From the NCBI RefSeq assembly GCF_011067745.1, contig NZ_JAAMPJ010000010.1, forward strand, positions 186,001 through 250,000: a stretch of DNA of 64,000 bases, read 5' to 3'. The translations under genes were made by a program, and so were the position numbers. This document shows positions 33,384-42,492 of the stretch, piece by piece (position 1 is the stretch's first letter; each line of letters begins with the position of its first letter). The notes under the pieces were generated by a model. The model worked only from the letters and a program-made list of their open reading frames with translations. It ran no database searches and was not told where the DNA came from. Source of the stretch: Lentzea alba (lineage in GTDB: Bacteria > Actinomycetota > Actinomycetes > Mycobacteriales > Pseudonocardiaceae).

Positions 33384-34469
33384 GTGAAGGCAGCCGTGCT
33401 CAACCAGGTAGGCGACGACAAGCTAGAGCTCCGGGACGACGTGACGACGACCGCGCCGGGGCCTCAGGAGATCCGCATCAAGATCAAGGCGTGCGGGGTG
33501 TGCCACAGCGATCTGTCCGCAATGGACGGAACCCTGCCCGCGCTGACGCCCGGCATCGTCGGCCACGAAGGCGCCGGCGAGGTCGTCGAGATCGGCAGCG
33601 CCGTGACGCAGCTCGCGGTCGGCGACCACGTGGCGATCACGTTCGTGCCGCCGTGCGGGAAGTGCGCTCAATGCGTCACGGGCCAGTCGCATCTGTGCCT
33701 CGTCCACACGCTCTCGGCGTTCACGTCACCGAGGTTCGTCGTCGGTGGCAACCCGGTCTTCGGGTACGCGGGTCTCGGCGCGTTCGCCGAGGAGATGGTC
33801 GTGCCCGCCGACGCCGCGATGAAGATCGACGATGACGTGCCGTGGGAGATCGCGGCACTGTTGTCCTGCGGCATCCTGACGGGTGTCGGTGCCGTGCTGA
33901 ACACCGCGAAGGTCGAGGCTGGCTCCAGCGTCGCGGTGATCGGCTGCGGTGGCGTCGGCGTCGCGGTGATCCAGGGCGCGCGGCTGGCTGCCGCGGCGCG
34001 GATCGTCGCCGTGGACCCGGTTCTCGAAAAGCACGAGGTGGCGCAGAAGTTCGGCGCGACGCACGCGACGACGCCCGACGGGGTCGCGGACCTCAACAAC
34101 CAGCTGAACATGGGCATGGGCTTCGACTACGTGTTCGACGTGGTCGGCATCCCGGCCACCATCCGCCAGGCGTGGGACCTGACCCGGCGCGGCGGCCACA
34201 CGGTCGTCGTCGGCGCGGGACGGGCGGACGCGATGGTCTCGTTCAGCGCGCAGGAACTCTTCCTGCACGACAAGACCTTGCACGGATCGTTCTACGGGAC
34301 GGCGAACTTCCGCCGGGACGTGCCGCGCATGATCGCGCTGTGGCGGCAGGGCCGGCTCGACCTCGAAGGCATGATCAGCAAGCGGATCAGGCTCGAGGAC
34401 GTCAACGAGGGCCTGCAGGCCCTGCGCGGCGGAGGTTCCCTGATCCGCCAGGTCATTCTCTTCGACTGA
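33384..34469 (+). CDS. Zinc-dependent alcohol dehydrogenase (MDR family)
   Basis: A 361-residue zinc ADH: catalytic-zinc residues in CGVCHSDLS (~36-44) and GHEGAGEVVE (~59-68), structural zinc cysteines in PPCGKCAQCVTGQSHLC (~88-104), and the NAD motif VIGCGGVGVAVIQGA (~186-200). GTG at 33384 chosen for the AGGAG 8 nt upstream; GTG at 33375 is less well spaced. It precedes an SDR, an ALDH and another SDR, suggesting oxidation of a steroid-derived alcohol, but no specific homologue is evident. Confidence 0.8.
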   Translation: MKAAVLNQVGDDKLELRDDVTTTAPGPQEIRIKIKACGVCHSDLSAMDGTLPALTPGIVGHEGAGEVVEIGSAVTQLAVGDHVAITFVPPCGKCAQCVTGQSHLCLVHTLSAFTSPRFVVGGNPVFGYAGLGAFAEEMVVPADAAMKIDDDVPWEIAALLSCGILTGVGAVLNTAKVEAGSSVAVIGCGGVGVAVIQGARLAAAARIVAVDPVLEKHEVAQKFGATHATTPDGVADLNNQLNMGMGFDYVFDVVGIPATIRQAWDLTRRGGHTVVVGAGRADAMVSFSAQELFLHDKTLHGSFYGTANFRRDVPRMIALWRQGRLDLEGMISKRIRLEDVNEGLQALRGGGSLIRQVILFD

Positions 34470-34492
34470 CACGTTTTCCATTGGAGTCTTCT

Positions 34493-35341
34493 GTGGACCT
34501 TGCGGGGAAGGTCGCCGTCGTCACCGGCGCGGGTGCCGGACTCGGCCGGGCGGAAGCACTGGAGCTCGCGCGAGCCGGTGCGTCCGTGGTGCTGAACGAC
34601 CTGCCGGGGTCGGCCGACGCCGCCGCGGCCGAGATCGAGGAACTGGGCGCGAAGTGCGTGGTGGTCGAGGGTGACGTGGGGGAGCGGAGCACCGCGGACG
34701 CCCTCGTCACCGCGGCCGTCGAGCAGTTCGGCGGCCTGCACGTCGTCGTGAACAACGCCGGCGTGCTGCGCGACCGGATGCTGTTCAACATGTCCGACGA
34801 GGAGTGGGATCTGGTCGTGCGGGTGCACCTGCGCGGCCACTTCCTGTTGTCGCGCAACGCTGTCTCGCTGTGGAAGCAGCAGTCGAAGGCGGCGGGCGCA
34901 CCTGTCTACGGGCGGATCGTGAACACCTCCTCCGAGGCGTTCCTGCTCGGTTCCGAAGGCCAGGCCAACTACGCGGCGGCCAAGGCCGGCATCGCCGCGC
35001 TGACGGTCGCGACCGCGCGAGGCACGTCCCGCTACGGCGTGCGCGCCAACGCGATCTGCCCGCGCGCCCGCACCGCGATGACCGCACACGTGTTCGGGGA
35101 CGCACCGGACGGCGACGACTCGCTGGCGCCCGAGCACGTCGCGAAGTTCGTGGCGCACCTGGCGGGGCCGTCCGGCGACAAGATCAACGGACAGGTCTTC
35201 GTCGTGCACGGCGGCATGGTCGCGCTGATGGCACCACCGACCGTCGAGCAGAAGTTCGGCGCGTTCACCGATCTCGACGGCTACTTCGCCGATCGCGATC
35301 CACAAAGGACCTTCGCCTGTACGGAAACGATGTCTTTGTAG
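34493..35341 (+). CDS. SDR, 17beta-HSD4-type 3-hydroxyacyl-CoA dehydrogenase (Rv3502c-like)
   Basis: A 282-residue SDR with VVTGAGAGLGRAEAL, NNAGVLRDRML, the YAAAK catalytic pair near residue 163 and a long tail (EQKFGAFTDLDGYF). The combination is typical of the dehydrogenase half of multifunctional enzyme 2, used for side-chain 3-hydroxyacyl-CoA oxidation. Rv3502c sits next to fdxD/fadE26 in M. tuberculosis, as here. GTG start with TTGGAG upstream. Paralogous to 8613-9467. Confidence 0.82.
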   Translation: MDLAGKVAVVTGAGAGLGRAEALELARAGASVVLNDLPGSADAAAAEIEELGAKCVVVEGDVGERSTADALVTAAVEQFGGLHVVVNNAGVLRDRMLFNMSDEEWDLVVRVHLRGHFLLSRNAVSLWKQQSKAAGAPVYGRIVNTSSEAFLLGSEGQANYAAAKAGIAALTVATARGTSRYGVRANAICPRARTAMTAHVFGDAPDGDDSLAPEHVAKFVAHLAGPSGDKINGQVFVVHGGMVALMAPPTVEQKFGAFTDLDGYFADRDPQRTFACTETMSL

Positions 35342-35349
35342 GAGGAGCT

Positions 35350-36855
35350 GTGACGCTCACCGTCCAACCGCACCGCGAGACGCTGGGTCTGAAGGACGGC
35401 CGGCTCCTCATCGGGGGCGAGTTCCGCGAGTCCGACGAGACCTGGACGCACCACCACCCCGCGACAGGGGAGGAGATCGGCAGCTTCGCCGTCGCGTCCG
35501 AGAAGGACGTCGACGCCGCCGTCCGCGCCGCCCGCAAGGCGTTCGACGAGGGCACGTGGCCGCGGTCCAAGGCCGGCGAGCGCATCAAGGTCCTGCGCAG
35601 GTACGGCGACCTGCTGCGGGAGCACGCCGACGAGCTGAAGGGCCTGCAGGCGCTGGACAACGGCGTGCCGCTGACGTTCGGCCAGATCTACGCCACCTCG
35701 GTCGGCATCGCGGCGGACATCTTCGACCACCACGCGGGCTGGATCGACAAGGTCGGCGGTCAGACCCTGCCGCCGTACCAGGGCGGCGACCACCTGGCGA
35801 TGACGTTCCGCGAACCGGTCGGCGTGGTCGCGGCCATCCTGCCGTGGAACGCGCCGTTCGTGCTGTTCGCCCAGAAACTCGCGCCCGCGCTCGCCGCCGG
35901 GTGCACGGTGGTCGTGAAGCCCTCGGAGTACGCGTCGTTCTGCGTGATCCGGATGGTCGAGCTGCTGATCGAGGCCGGACTCCCGGAGGGCGTGGTCAAC
36001 CTCGTCACCGGCCCCGGCAACCCGACCGGCGAAGCGCTGATCACGCACCCCGGCGTCGACAAGATCAGCTTCACCGGCAGCCGCGCGGTCGGCCGCCGGA
36101 TCGTCGAGGCCTCCGCGGGCACGATGAAGCGCGTTTCCCTGGAACTGGGCGGAAAGTCGCCGGCGATCGTGTTCGCGGACGCCCCGAACGTCGGCCTCGC
36201 CGCGATGACCTGCATGGGCATGGTGACCATGGGCCTGTCCGGGCAGGCCTGCGTGGCGCACACGCGGGCGCTGGTCGCGCGGGACGTCCAGGAGGAGTTC
36301 GTGGCGACCGCGTCGATGCTCGCGGGCGCGGTGACGTTCGGCGACCCGTTCGACCCCGCCGTGCTGGCCAGCCCGCTGATCAACGGCAAGCAGCTCGAAC
36401 GCGTGCTCGGGTACATCGAACGCGGCCAGGAGGACGGCGCCCGGCTGGTCACCGGCGGCACCCGGCTCGAAGGCGACCTCGCGGCCGGAAACTTCGTTGC
36501 ACCGACGATTTTCGCCGACGCCAGCAACGACATGGCGATCGCCCGGGAAGAGATCTTCGGCCCGGTGCTCACCGTCGTGCCGTTCGACGACGAAGAAGAA
36601 GCCATCCGGATGGCGAACGACACCGAGTACGGCTTGGGCGCGGGCGTCTACACGAACGACGTGCGCCGCGCGTTCCGCGTCTCGAAGCGGTTGCGCGTCG
36701 GAATGGTCGGCATCAACGGGTTCCAGCTCGAACCGCACGTGCCGTTCGGCGGCTTCAAGCAGTCCGGCCTCGGCCGTGAGGGCGGCCAGAGCGCCTACGA
36801 GGCCTACACCGAGCTGAAGACCGTGATGATGCCGCTGACCGACGAGCTGATGTAG
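35350..36855 (+). CDS. Aldehyde dehydrogenase
   Basis: A 501-residue ALDH. Catalytic Cys lies in GLSGQACVAHTR (~residues 297-308), the general-base Glu in SLELGGKSPA (~261-270) and NAD-binding features in PWNAPFVLFAQKLAPAL and FTGSRAVGR. GTG start with GGAGGAGCT immediately before, 8 bp after the SDR stop. Together with the upstream zinc ADH it could take a primary alcohol to the acid. The substrate is unknown. Confidence 0.87.
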   Translation: MTLTVQPHRETLGLKDGRLLIGGEFRESDETWTHHHPATGEEIGSFAVASEKDVDAAVRAARKAFDEGTWPRSKAGERIKVLRRYGDLLREHADELKGLQALDNGVPLTFGQIYATSVGIAADIFDHHAGWIDKVGGQTLPPYQGGDHLAMTFREPVGVVAAILPWNAPFVLFAQKLAPALAAGCTVVVKPSEYASFCVIRMVELLIEAGLPEGVVNLVTGPGNPTGEALITHPGVDKISFTGSRAVGRRIVEASAGTMKRVSLELGGKSPAIVFADAPNVGLAAMTCMGMVTMGLSGQACVAHTRALVARDVQEEFVATASMLAGAVTFGDPFDPAVLASPLINGKQLERVLGYIERGQEDGARLVTGGTRLEGDLAAGNFVAPTIFADASNDMAIAREEIFGPVLTVVPFDDEEEAIRMANDTEYGLGAGVYTNDVRRAFRVSKRLRVGMVGINGFQLEPHVPFGGFKQSGLGREGGQSAYEAYTELKTVMMPLTDELM

Positions 36856-37605
36856 ATGCGGCTGGACGGCAAGATCGCCCTGATCACCGGCGCCGCCCGT
36901 GGTCAGGGCGCGGCGGCCGCGCGCCGGTTCGTCGCGGAGGGCGCACGGGTCGTGCTCACCGACGTGCTCGACGACCAGGGCAAGGAACTCGCCGCCGAAC
37001 TGGGCGCCGAGTACTGCCACCTCGACGTGTCCTCGGAGGAAGACTGGGCGTCGGCCGTCGCGTTCACGGTGGAAACGTTCGGCGACATCACGGTTCTCGT
37101 GAACAACGCGGGGATCCTGCACTTCTCCGCGCTGGCCGAGACCACGCTCGCCGACTACCAGCGGGTGATCGGCATCAACCAGGTCGGCACGTTCCTCGGC
37201 ATGCGGGCGGTCGTGGAGTCCATGACCAGGGCGGGCGGCGGTTCGATCGTCAACGTGTCGTCCGTCGAAGGCCTGGCCGGCATGCCTTACCTGGTCGCGT
37301 ACACGGCGTCGAAGTTCGCGATCCGCGGCATGACCAAGGTCGCCGCGCTGGAACTGGGCCAGCACGGCATCCGGGTCAACTCGGTGCACCCCGGCGCCAT
37401 CGACACGTCGATGGTGAGCGAGACGCTGGGGCACCCGATCGACATCTCCCCGATCGGGAAGAAGGTGGCGCTGCGCCGCATCGGTCAGCCCGAGGACGTC
37501 GCGGGCGTCGTCCTCTTCCTGGCGAGCGACGACAGCGCCTACTGCACGGGTGCGGAGATCGCGGTGGACGGAGGGGCGACCGCGACCCACGCGCTCAGCC
37601 GCTGA
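36856..37605 (+). CDS. SDR, 3alpha/20beta-hydroxysteroid dehydrogenase-like
   Basis: A 249-residue classical SDR: LITGAARGQGAAAARRF (~9-25), NNAGILHFS, catalytic YTASK (~152-156) and RIGQPEDVAGVVLFLASDDS. It resembles the FabG3/20beta-HSD subgroup of hydroxysteroid dehydrogenases. The ATG directly follows the ALDH stop with no gap, so it is the last gene of the ADH-SDR-ALDH-SDR row. Steroid specificity is inferred from subgroup resemblance and context. Confidence 0.8.
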   Translation: MRLDGKIALITGAARGQGAAAARRFVAEGARVVLTDVLDDQGKELAAELGAEYCHLDVSSEEDWASAVAFTVETFGDITVLVNNAGILHFSALAETTLADYQRVIGINQVGTFLGMRAVVESMTRAGGGSIVNVSSVEGLAGMPYLVAYTASKFAIRGMTKVAALELGQHGIRVNSVHPGAIDTSMVSETLGHPIDISPIGKKVALRRIGQPEDVAGVVLFLASDDSAYCTGAEIAVDGGATATHALSR

Positions 37606-38638
37606 ACCGCCGCCAGATCACCGGCCTGCCCAGCGCCGAGTTGTTCCCTTCCTCCCTGGCCACGCCGACGATCGCGCCGGTGTCCGAGACCAGCTTCGGA
37701 TCGATCGACGGGTGACCGGCGGGGGACGGGAGCAGTCCGGTGTGTCGGCCGTCCTGCCAGACCGCGTACCTGCGCGGCAGGCCGCCCGCGATCTCCTCGT
37801 CGCCGAGCACCAGGCGGTCGCGGTTCATCGCGAAGGCCCACTTGCAGCCGGGCAGTGGTTGCGGGCGGACGTCCGGCGCCGGCCAGTAGAGGCACCCGGT
37901 CCGGACGGGCGGGACATCGGTGACCCTGGCGGATCCGATGAACTGACCACCGTCGACCGCGCCCGCCGTGGTGCCCGACAGGTCACCGGTCACGTAGGTG
38001 GGCAGCGGCGTGAACCTGCCGTCCTTCCACCGTCCCGCGCCGTCCTGCGTGTTGTAGATCAGGCTGCCGTCGTGGTCGATGTCCACGAAGCCGTGGAGCC
38101 GCTCCGCGAACTCACGTGGCAGCACAACGGCTTTCGGCGCCGCGGGGTTGTCCGCGGGCCACACGAAGGCCTCCCACGTGTCCCCGTTCCTGCTCGCGCC
38201 ACCGAAGACGTCCCCTCGGTCGTTGAGTGCGGTCGCGTAGGTCCAGGCGTATCCCTCCGGCACTGTGAGCAGGGTGAATCCGCGTGTGTCGAACGTCCAG
38301 GCCCGTGCTGTGCGAGGTTCGTCGAGATCGAAGGAGAGACCGATGATCGTCCCGGCCCTGTTCTGACCCGTCACCTCGGCCGAGGTGAAGCCGGGCGGTC
38401 TCCCGTGCACGGTGGCGGTGCTGTCGGTCCAGGTGACGAGCACGCTGCCCTCGTCGGTCAGGATGTCGCCCGAATAGTTCCCCTTGTGGTCCGTGCCCGA
38501 GATGTACGCCTGCGCCGGATATCCCTCGGGCATCGGCAGAAAGCCGACCGCCCACCCGGTCAGGTCGGCGGCGGCTGGTGGTGCCACCGCGGCGGTCAGT
38601 GCCAAGGTCACGGCGAGCGCCCCCAACGCGCGTCTCAT
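37595..38638 (-). CDS. Secreted protein with HAF-like repeats, unknown function
   Basis: A 347-residue protein with a Sec signal peptide (MRRALGALAVTLALTAAVAPPAAA). The mature part shows repeated segments of the type ALNDRGDVFG, DIDHDGSLIYN, SDTGAIVGVA and WEAFVWP, reminiscent of extracellular HAF/beta-propeller repeats. No catalytic motif is recognisable. ATG at 38638 with GAGGGGG upstream. Convergent with the preceding SDR (11-bp overlap); divergent from the TAP hydrolase. Confidence 0.75.
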   Translation of the reverse strand: MRRALGALAVTLALTAAVAPPAAADLTGWAVGFLPMPEGYPAQAYISGTDHKGNYSGDILTDEGSVLVTWTDSTATVHGRPPGFTSAEVTGQNRAGTIIGLSFDLDEPRTARAWTFDTRGFTLLTVPEGYAWTYATALNDRGDVFGGASRNGDTWEAFVWPADNPAAPKAVVLPREFAERLHGFVDIDHDGSLIYNTQDGAGRWKDGRFTPLPTYVTGDLSGTTAGAVDGGQFIGSARVTDVPPVRTGCLYWPAPDVRPQPLPGCKWAFAMNRDRLVLGDEEIAGGLPRRYAVWQDGRHTGLLPSPAGHPSIDPKLVSDTGAIVGVAREEGNNSALGRPVIWRRFSG

Positions 38639-38765
38639 CGAAGCCCCCTCAGTCGACGTCCAACTGATCACGCCGCAGACCGGAAAGCGGTTGCCCGGCG
38701 AAGGCAACCCGTTCGGTTCAGATGGCGTCTTGATGATCGGAGAGGTCAGACCTGGGGAGCTGTAT

Positions 38766-40247
38766 TTGAAATCGATATTGGTGACGGCCGCGCTGCTGAT
38801 CGGGCTGGCACCGGCCGCCGTCGCCGCGGAAGAGGCGCAGACACCCGTTCTGAGCTGGCAGGACTGTCAGGACGGGTTCCAGTGCTCGACCGCGAAGGTG
38901 CCGCTCGACTACGACCAGCCGTCCGGCACGAAGATCGACCTCGCGTTGATCAGGCTGCCCGCGACCGATCCGGGCAAGAAGATCGGCTCGCTGTTCGTGA
39001 ACTTCGGCGGCCCCGGTGCGTCCGGTGTCGACCGGCTGCGGGGGCGCGGCAAGTGGGAGTGGCTGTTCTCGCCGGAGCTGCGGGCGCGGTTCGACGTGGT
39101 GTCGTGGGATCCGCGCGGCATTGGCCGTTCCGCGACCGTGCGTTGTTTCGACAGCGTTGAGGAGCAGCAGGCGTTCCTCAACGCCATTCCGGTGTATCCC
39201 AACACCGCGGCGGACGAGCCCGCGTTCTACGACTCGTACCGCGAGTTCGTGCGCCGCTGTGAGGAGAAGTCCGGCGATCTGCTCGACCACGTCTCGTCCG
39301 CGAACACGGCACGAGACCTGGACCTGCTGCGCAAGGCCGTCGGCGACAAGAAGCTGACGTACCACGGCATCTCGTACGGCACGCACCTCGGCGCGATCTA
39401 CGCGAACATGTTCCCGGACAAGGTTCGCGCGCTCGCGTTCGACGGCTCGCTCGACTTCGTCGGCAACGCGACCGGGCACGGCGACCAGGGCACGACCGTG
39501 CCGCTGGACACGCGCCAGGACGTGCCGCGCGGTGTGGCCGAGACGTTCGACCAGTTCCTGAAGCTCTGTGCGGCACCGGGCGCGAAGTGTGCGTTCGCGG
39601 GCGGCGACCTGAAGCAGAAGTGGGCGGACCTGGTGGCGAAGGTGACGGCTTCTCCGGTCACCACGCCGGACGGCCGGTTCGACCGCGTCTCGCTGATCAC
39701 CCTGCTCTGGGACGCGCTGGCGCAGCCGGACACCTGGCAGGACACCGCCCGGATCATGCAGGGCGTGTGGGAGGCCCAGCCGTCGTTGACCGCGTCGGCC
39801 GACTACGTCACGAACCGGTTCGAGGGGTTCAACGCGGTTCAGTGCTCGGACAGCGACTTCCCGCGTGATACCGCCGCCTACACGAAGTACGGCAAGAGCG
39901 AGGACGAGCGCGTTCCTTACTGGGGTCGCGCCGTGGTCTACGACATGATGGCCTGCGCGTTCTGGCAGGGCCGTGACGACGACCGCTACACCGGTCCGTG
40001 GAACCGCTGGACGTCGGCGCCGATCCTGTTCATCAACAACAGGTTCGACCCGTCGACGCCGTTGCACGGTGCGCACGACGGTGCCGCGGAGATGGCCCGC
40101 ACCGGGTTCCTGACGGTCGAGGGCTACGGGCACACCTCCATGTACGTGCGCAGCGCGTGCGCGGAGAAGGTGAAGCGGGAGTACCTCTTCACCGGTGTCC
40201 TGCCGGTGCAGAAGACGTGCGGCATCGACAAGGGCCCGTTCGCCTGA
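38766..40247 (+). CDS. Secreted alpha/beta-hydrolase, tripeptidyl aminopeptidase (TAP) type
   Basis: A 493-residue hydrolase with a signal peptide (LKSILVTAALLIGLAPAAVA). NFGGPGASG forms the oxyanion region, the nucleophile is Ser in HGISYGTHLG, acid Asp in NNRFDPSTP and His in GYGHTSMYV; these are hallmarks of SlpD/SlpE-TAP peptidases. I favour a TTG start at 38766, with GGGGAG upstream and the signal peptide beginning immediately; an ATG at 38733 would add eleven residues. A 55-bp palindrome follows 18 bp downstream. Confidence 0.83.
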   Translation: MKSILVTAALLIGLAPAAVAAEEAQTPVLSWQDCQDGFQCSTAKVPLDYDQPSGTKIDLALIRLPATDPGKKIGSLFVNFGGPGASGVDRLRGRGKWEWLFSPELRARFDVVSWDPRGIGRSATVRCFDSVEEQQAFLNAIPVYPNTAADEPAFYDSYREFVRRCEEKSGDLLDHVSSANTARDLDLLRKAVGDKKLTYHGISYGTHLGAIYANMFPDKVRALAFDGSLDFVGNATGHGDQGTTVPLDTRQDVPRGVAETFDQFLKLCAAPGAKCAFAGGDLKQKWADLVAKVTASPVTTPDGRFDRVSLITLLWDALAQPDTWQDTARIMQGVWEAQPSLTASADYVTNRFEGFNAVQCSDSDFPRDTAAYTKYGKSEDERVPYWGRAVVYDMMACAFWQGRDDDRYTGPWNRWTSAPILFINNRFDPSTPLHGAHDGAAEMARTGFLTVEGYGHTSMYVRSACAEKVKREYLFTGVLPVQKTCGIDKGPFA

Positions 40248-40265
40248 CCGTCTCGTTGCGCTGAT

Positions 40266-40320
40266 GTTGATGAGGGGAGCTTTCCTAAACCTCAGGTTTA
40301 GGAAAGCTCCCCTCATCAAC
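40266..40320. repeat. 55-bp perfect palindromic repeat, copy 1
   Basis: Two 27-bp arms, GTTGATGAGGGG...AAACCT and its exact reverse complement, flank a single C at 40293. It follows the TAP hydrolase stop by 18 bp and ends 37 bp before the MalY-type gene. The hairpin would be an efficient terminator; a second copy is at 55510-55564. Confidence 0.9.
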
Positions 40321-40357
40321 AGCCTGTCACCGCCAACCCATGACCTAACTTGGGTTC

Positions 40358-41476
40358 ATGATGAACCCGCTGAGCCAGGTGCCGCTCGAACGGTTGCGGC
40401 GGCGCACGAGCGTGAAGTGGCGCCGGTACCCGGAGGACGTGCTGCCGCTGTGGGTGGCCGAGATGGACGTCGACCAGGCCGAACCGGTCGCGCGGGCGAT
40501 CATCGAAGCGGTGCGCGACGGCGACACGGGCTATCCGGCCGGCACCGCGTACGCCGAGGCGCTCGCCGGGTTCGCCCGGTCCCGCTGGGGCCACGAGATC
40601 GCGATCGAGCGCACGGCGATCGTCCCGGACGTGATGCTCGGCGTCGTCGAGATGATCAAACTGGTCGGCGGCGACCTCGTGGTCGTCACCCCGCCCGTGT
40701 ATCCGCCGTTCTACATGTTCGTGCGCAGCATGGGCCTGCCGATCGTGGAGGCGCCGCTCAAGGAGGATCGCCTCGACCTCGAAGTGCTGGAGCGGACCTT
40801 CCAGCTCATTCGCGCCGAACGGCCGGTGTTCCTGCTGTGCAGCCCGCACAACCCGACGGGCACCGTCCACTCCGCCGACGAGCTCACCGCTCTCGCCGAG
40901 CCCGCCCGGACGTACGGGGTTCGTGTGATCGCGGACGAGATCCACGCGCCGATCGTCTCCCCGGCCACGACGTTCGTGCCGTACCTCAGCGTCGACGAGC
41001 ACGGGCTGTCGCTGATGTCCGCCTCGAAGGGCTGGAACCTCTCCGGGCTCAAGGCCGCGGTCGCGATCGCCGGTCCGGCGGCGGCCGGTGACCTCGCCCG
41101 GTTGCCCGAGGAGGTCAGCCACGGCCCCAGCCACCTCGGCGCGATCGCCCACACCGCGGCGCTCAGGGAGGGCGGGGAGTGGCTCGACGCGGTGCTCGAA
41201 GGCCTCGACGACAACCGGAAGCTGCTGGCCGGTCTGCTGGCAGAACACCTGCCGGAGATCGGCTACCGGCCGTCGCCCGGGACCTTCCTGGCGTGGCTGG
41301 ACTGCCGGAACCTGGGGTTCGACGATCCGGCTGCGGTCTTCCTCGAACGCGGCCGCGTGGCGTTGACCTCGGGAAACGACTTCGGCACCGGCGGCGCGGG
41401 GTTCGCGCGGCTCAACCTCGGAACAACCCCCGAGGTCATCGCCGAAGGTGTGCGCAGGATGGCTGCCAGCCGCTGA
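40358..41476 (+). CDS. MalY/PatB-type PLP-dependent C-S lyase/aminotransferase
   Basis: A 372-residue fold-type I PLP enzyme: LPLWVAEMD (~27-35), CSPHNPTG (~164-171), IADEIHAPI (~190-198), and the Schiff-base lysine in SASKGWNLSGLK (~223). These are typical of cystathionine beta-lyases of the MalY/PatB group. Two tandem ATGs (40358, 40361) have no Shine-Dalgarno; TAACTT lies ~8 bp upstream as a possible -10 box, so a leaderless transcript is possible. Confidence 0.83.
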   Translation: MMNPLSQVPLERLRRRTSVKWRRYPEDVLPLWVAEMDVDQAEPVARAIIEAVRDGDTGYPAGTAYAEALAGFARSRWGHEIAIERTAIVPDVMLGVVEMIKLVGGDLVVVTPPVYPPFYMFVRSMGLPIVEAPLKEDRLDLEVLERTFQLIRAERPVFLLCSPHNPTGTVHSADELTALAEPARTYGVRVIADEIHAPIVSPATTFVPYLSVDEHGLSLMSASKGWNLSGLKAAVAIAGPAAAGDLARLPEEVSHGPSHLGAIAHTAALREGGEWLDAVLEGLDDNRKLLAGLLAEHLPEIGYRPSPGTFLAWLDCRNLGFDDPAAVFLERGRVALTSGNDFGTGGAGFARLNLGTTPEVIAEGVRRMAASR

Positions 41477-41544
41477 CAGCCCGCTGTGCGCGTGCTGCCA
41501 GCGGCCACGCGCACAGTTCTCCCCGACACAGGGAGGAACGAACG

Positions 41545-42492
41545 ATGTCGCTGGCCATCAGGGCGGAAGGCCTGGTCAAGCACTACGGGGAGACCAAAGC
41601 CCTGGACGGGGTGGACCTCGAGGTGCCGGAGGGGAAGGTCGTGGGTGTGCTCGGGCCGAACGGCGCGGGCAAGACCACGGCGGTGCGGGTGCTGGCCACG
41701 TTGCTGCGCCCGGACGCGGGACGCGCCACGGTCCACGGGCACGACGTGGTGAAGAACCCGAGGGAGGTCCGGTCACTGATCGGGCTCACCGGGCAGTACG
41801 CGTCGGTGGACGAGGACCTGTCCGGTCGAGAGAACCTCGTGCTCCTGGCCCGGTTGCTGGACTTCTCCCGTGCGGGGGCGCGGGCGAAGGCGGCCGAGTT
41901 GCTGGAGCAGTTCGAACTCACCGACGCCGCGGGGCGGGCCGCCAAGACGTATTCGGGAGGGATGCGGCGCAGGCTCGACCTCGCGGCGAGCCTGGTCGGC
42001 AACCCGTCCGTGCTGTACCTGGACGAGCCGACCACCGGACTGGACCCGCACGCGCGCAACGAGGTGTGGGCCGTGGTCCGCAAGCTCGTGGCGAACGGTG
42101 TGACGGTCCTGCTCACCACGCAGTACCTGGAGGAGGCCGACCAGCTCGCGGACACGATCACGGTGTTCGACCACGGCCGGGTGGTCGCCGAGGGACGGCC
42201 CGACGAGCTCAAGCGGCGGGTCGGTGGTCAGACGCTGCAGGTGCGGCCGACGTCGGCACGCGATCTCGACGTGGTCCACCGGATTCTCGGTGACCTCACC
42301 GGGGTCCGGCCGACGCGCGACGACGACACCGGCCTGCTGACGGCGCCGGTGAACGATCCGGTGCTGCTGTCCACTTTGGTCCGCAAGCTCGACGAGGCCG
42401 GGATCACCGCGGACGAACTGGCGCTGCGGCTGCCCTCGCTCGACGAGGTCTTCCTGGCGCTGACCGGCAAGCGAGAAGGGAGCCTGGTATGA
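41545..42492 (+). CDS. ABC exporter ATP-binding protein, DrrA type
   Basis: A 315-residue ATPase: Walker A GPNGAGKTTAV (~38-48), Q-loop TGQYASVDEDLSGRENL, signature YSGGMRRRLDLA, Walker B VLYLDEPTTGLDPH and a C-terminal extension of about 90 residues ending SLDEVFLALTGKR, as in the daunorubicin-resistance ABC subfamily. GGGAGG precedes the ATG. Overlaps the permease gene by 4 nt. Likely drug or natural-product export. Confidence 0.87.
   Translation: MSLAIRAEGLVKHYGETKALDGVDLEVPEGKVVGVLGPNGAGKTTAVRVLATLLRPDAGRATVHGHDVVKNPREVRSLIGLTGQYASVDEDLSGRENLVLLARLLDFSRAGARAKAAELLEQFELTDAAGRAAKTYSGGMRRRLDLAASLVGNPSVLYLDEPTTGLDPHARNEVWAVVRKLVANGVTVLLTTQYLEEADQLADTITVFDHGRVVAEGRPDELKRRVGGQTLQVRPTSARDLDVVHRILGDLTGVRPTRDDDTGLLTAPVNDPVLLSTLVRKLDEAGITADELALRLPSLDEVFLALTGKREGSLV

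Noticed and set aside
38718..40319. 533-codon minus-strand open frame
   Set aside because: Shadow of the TAP-type hydrolase, whose signal peptide and catalytic triad are clear on the plus strand.
40282..40320. Short peptide MRGAFLNLRFRKAPLIN seen at two loci
   Set aside because: It arises from translating the 55-bp palindrome; the palindrome explains the conservation.
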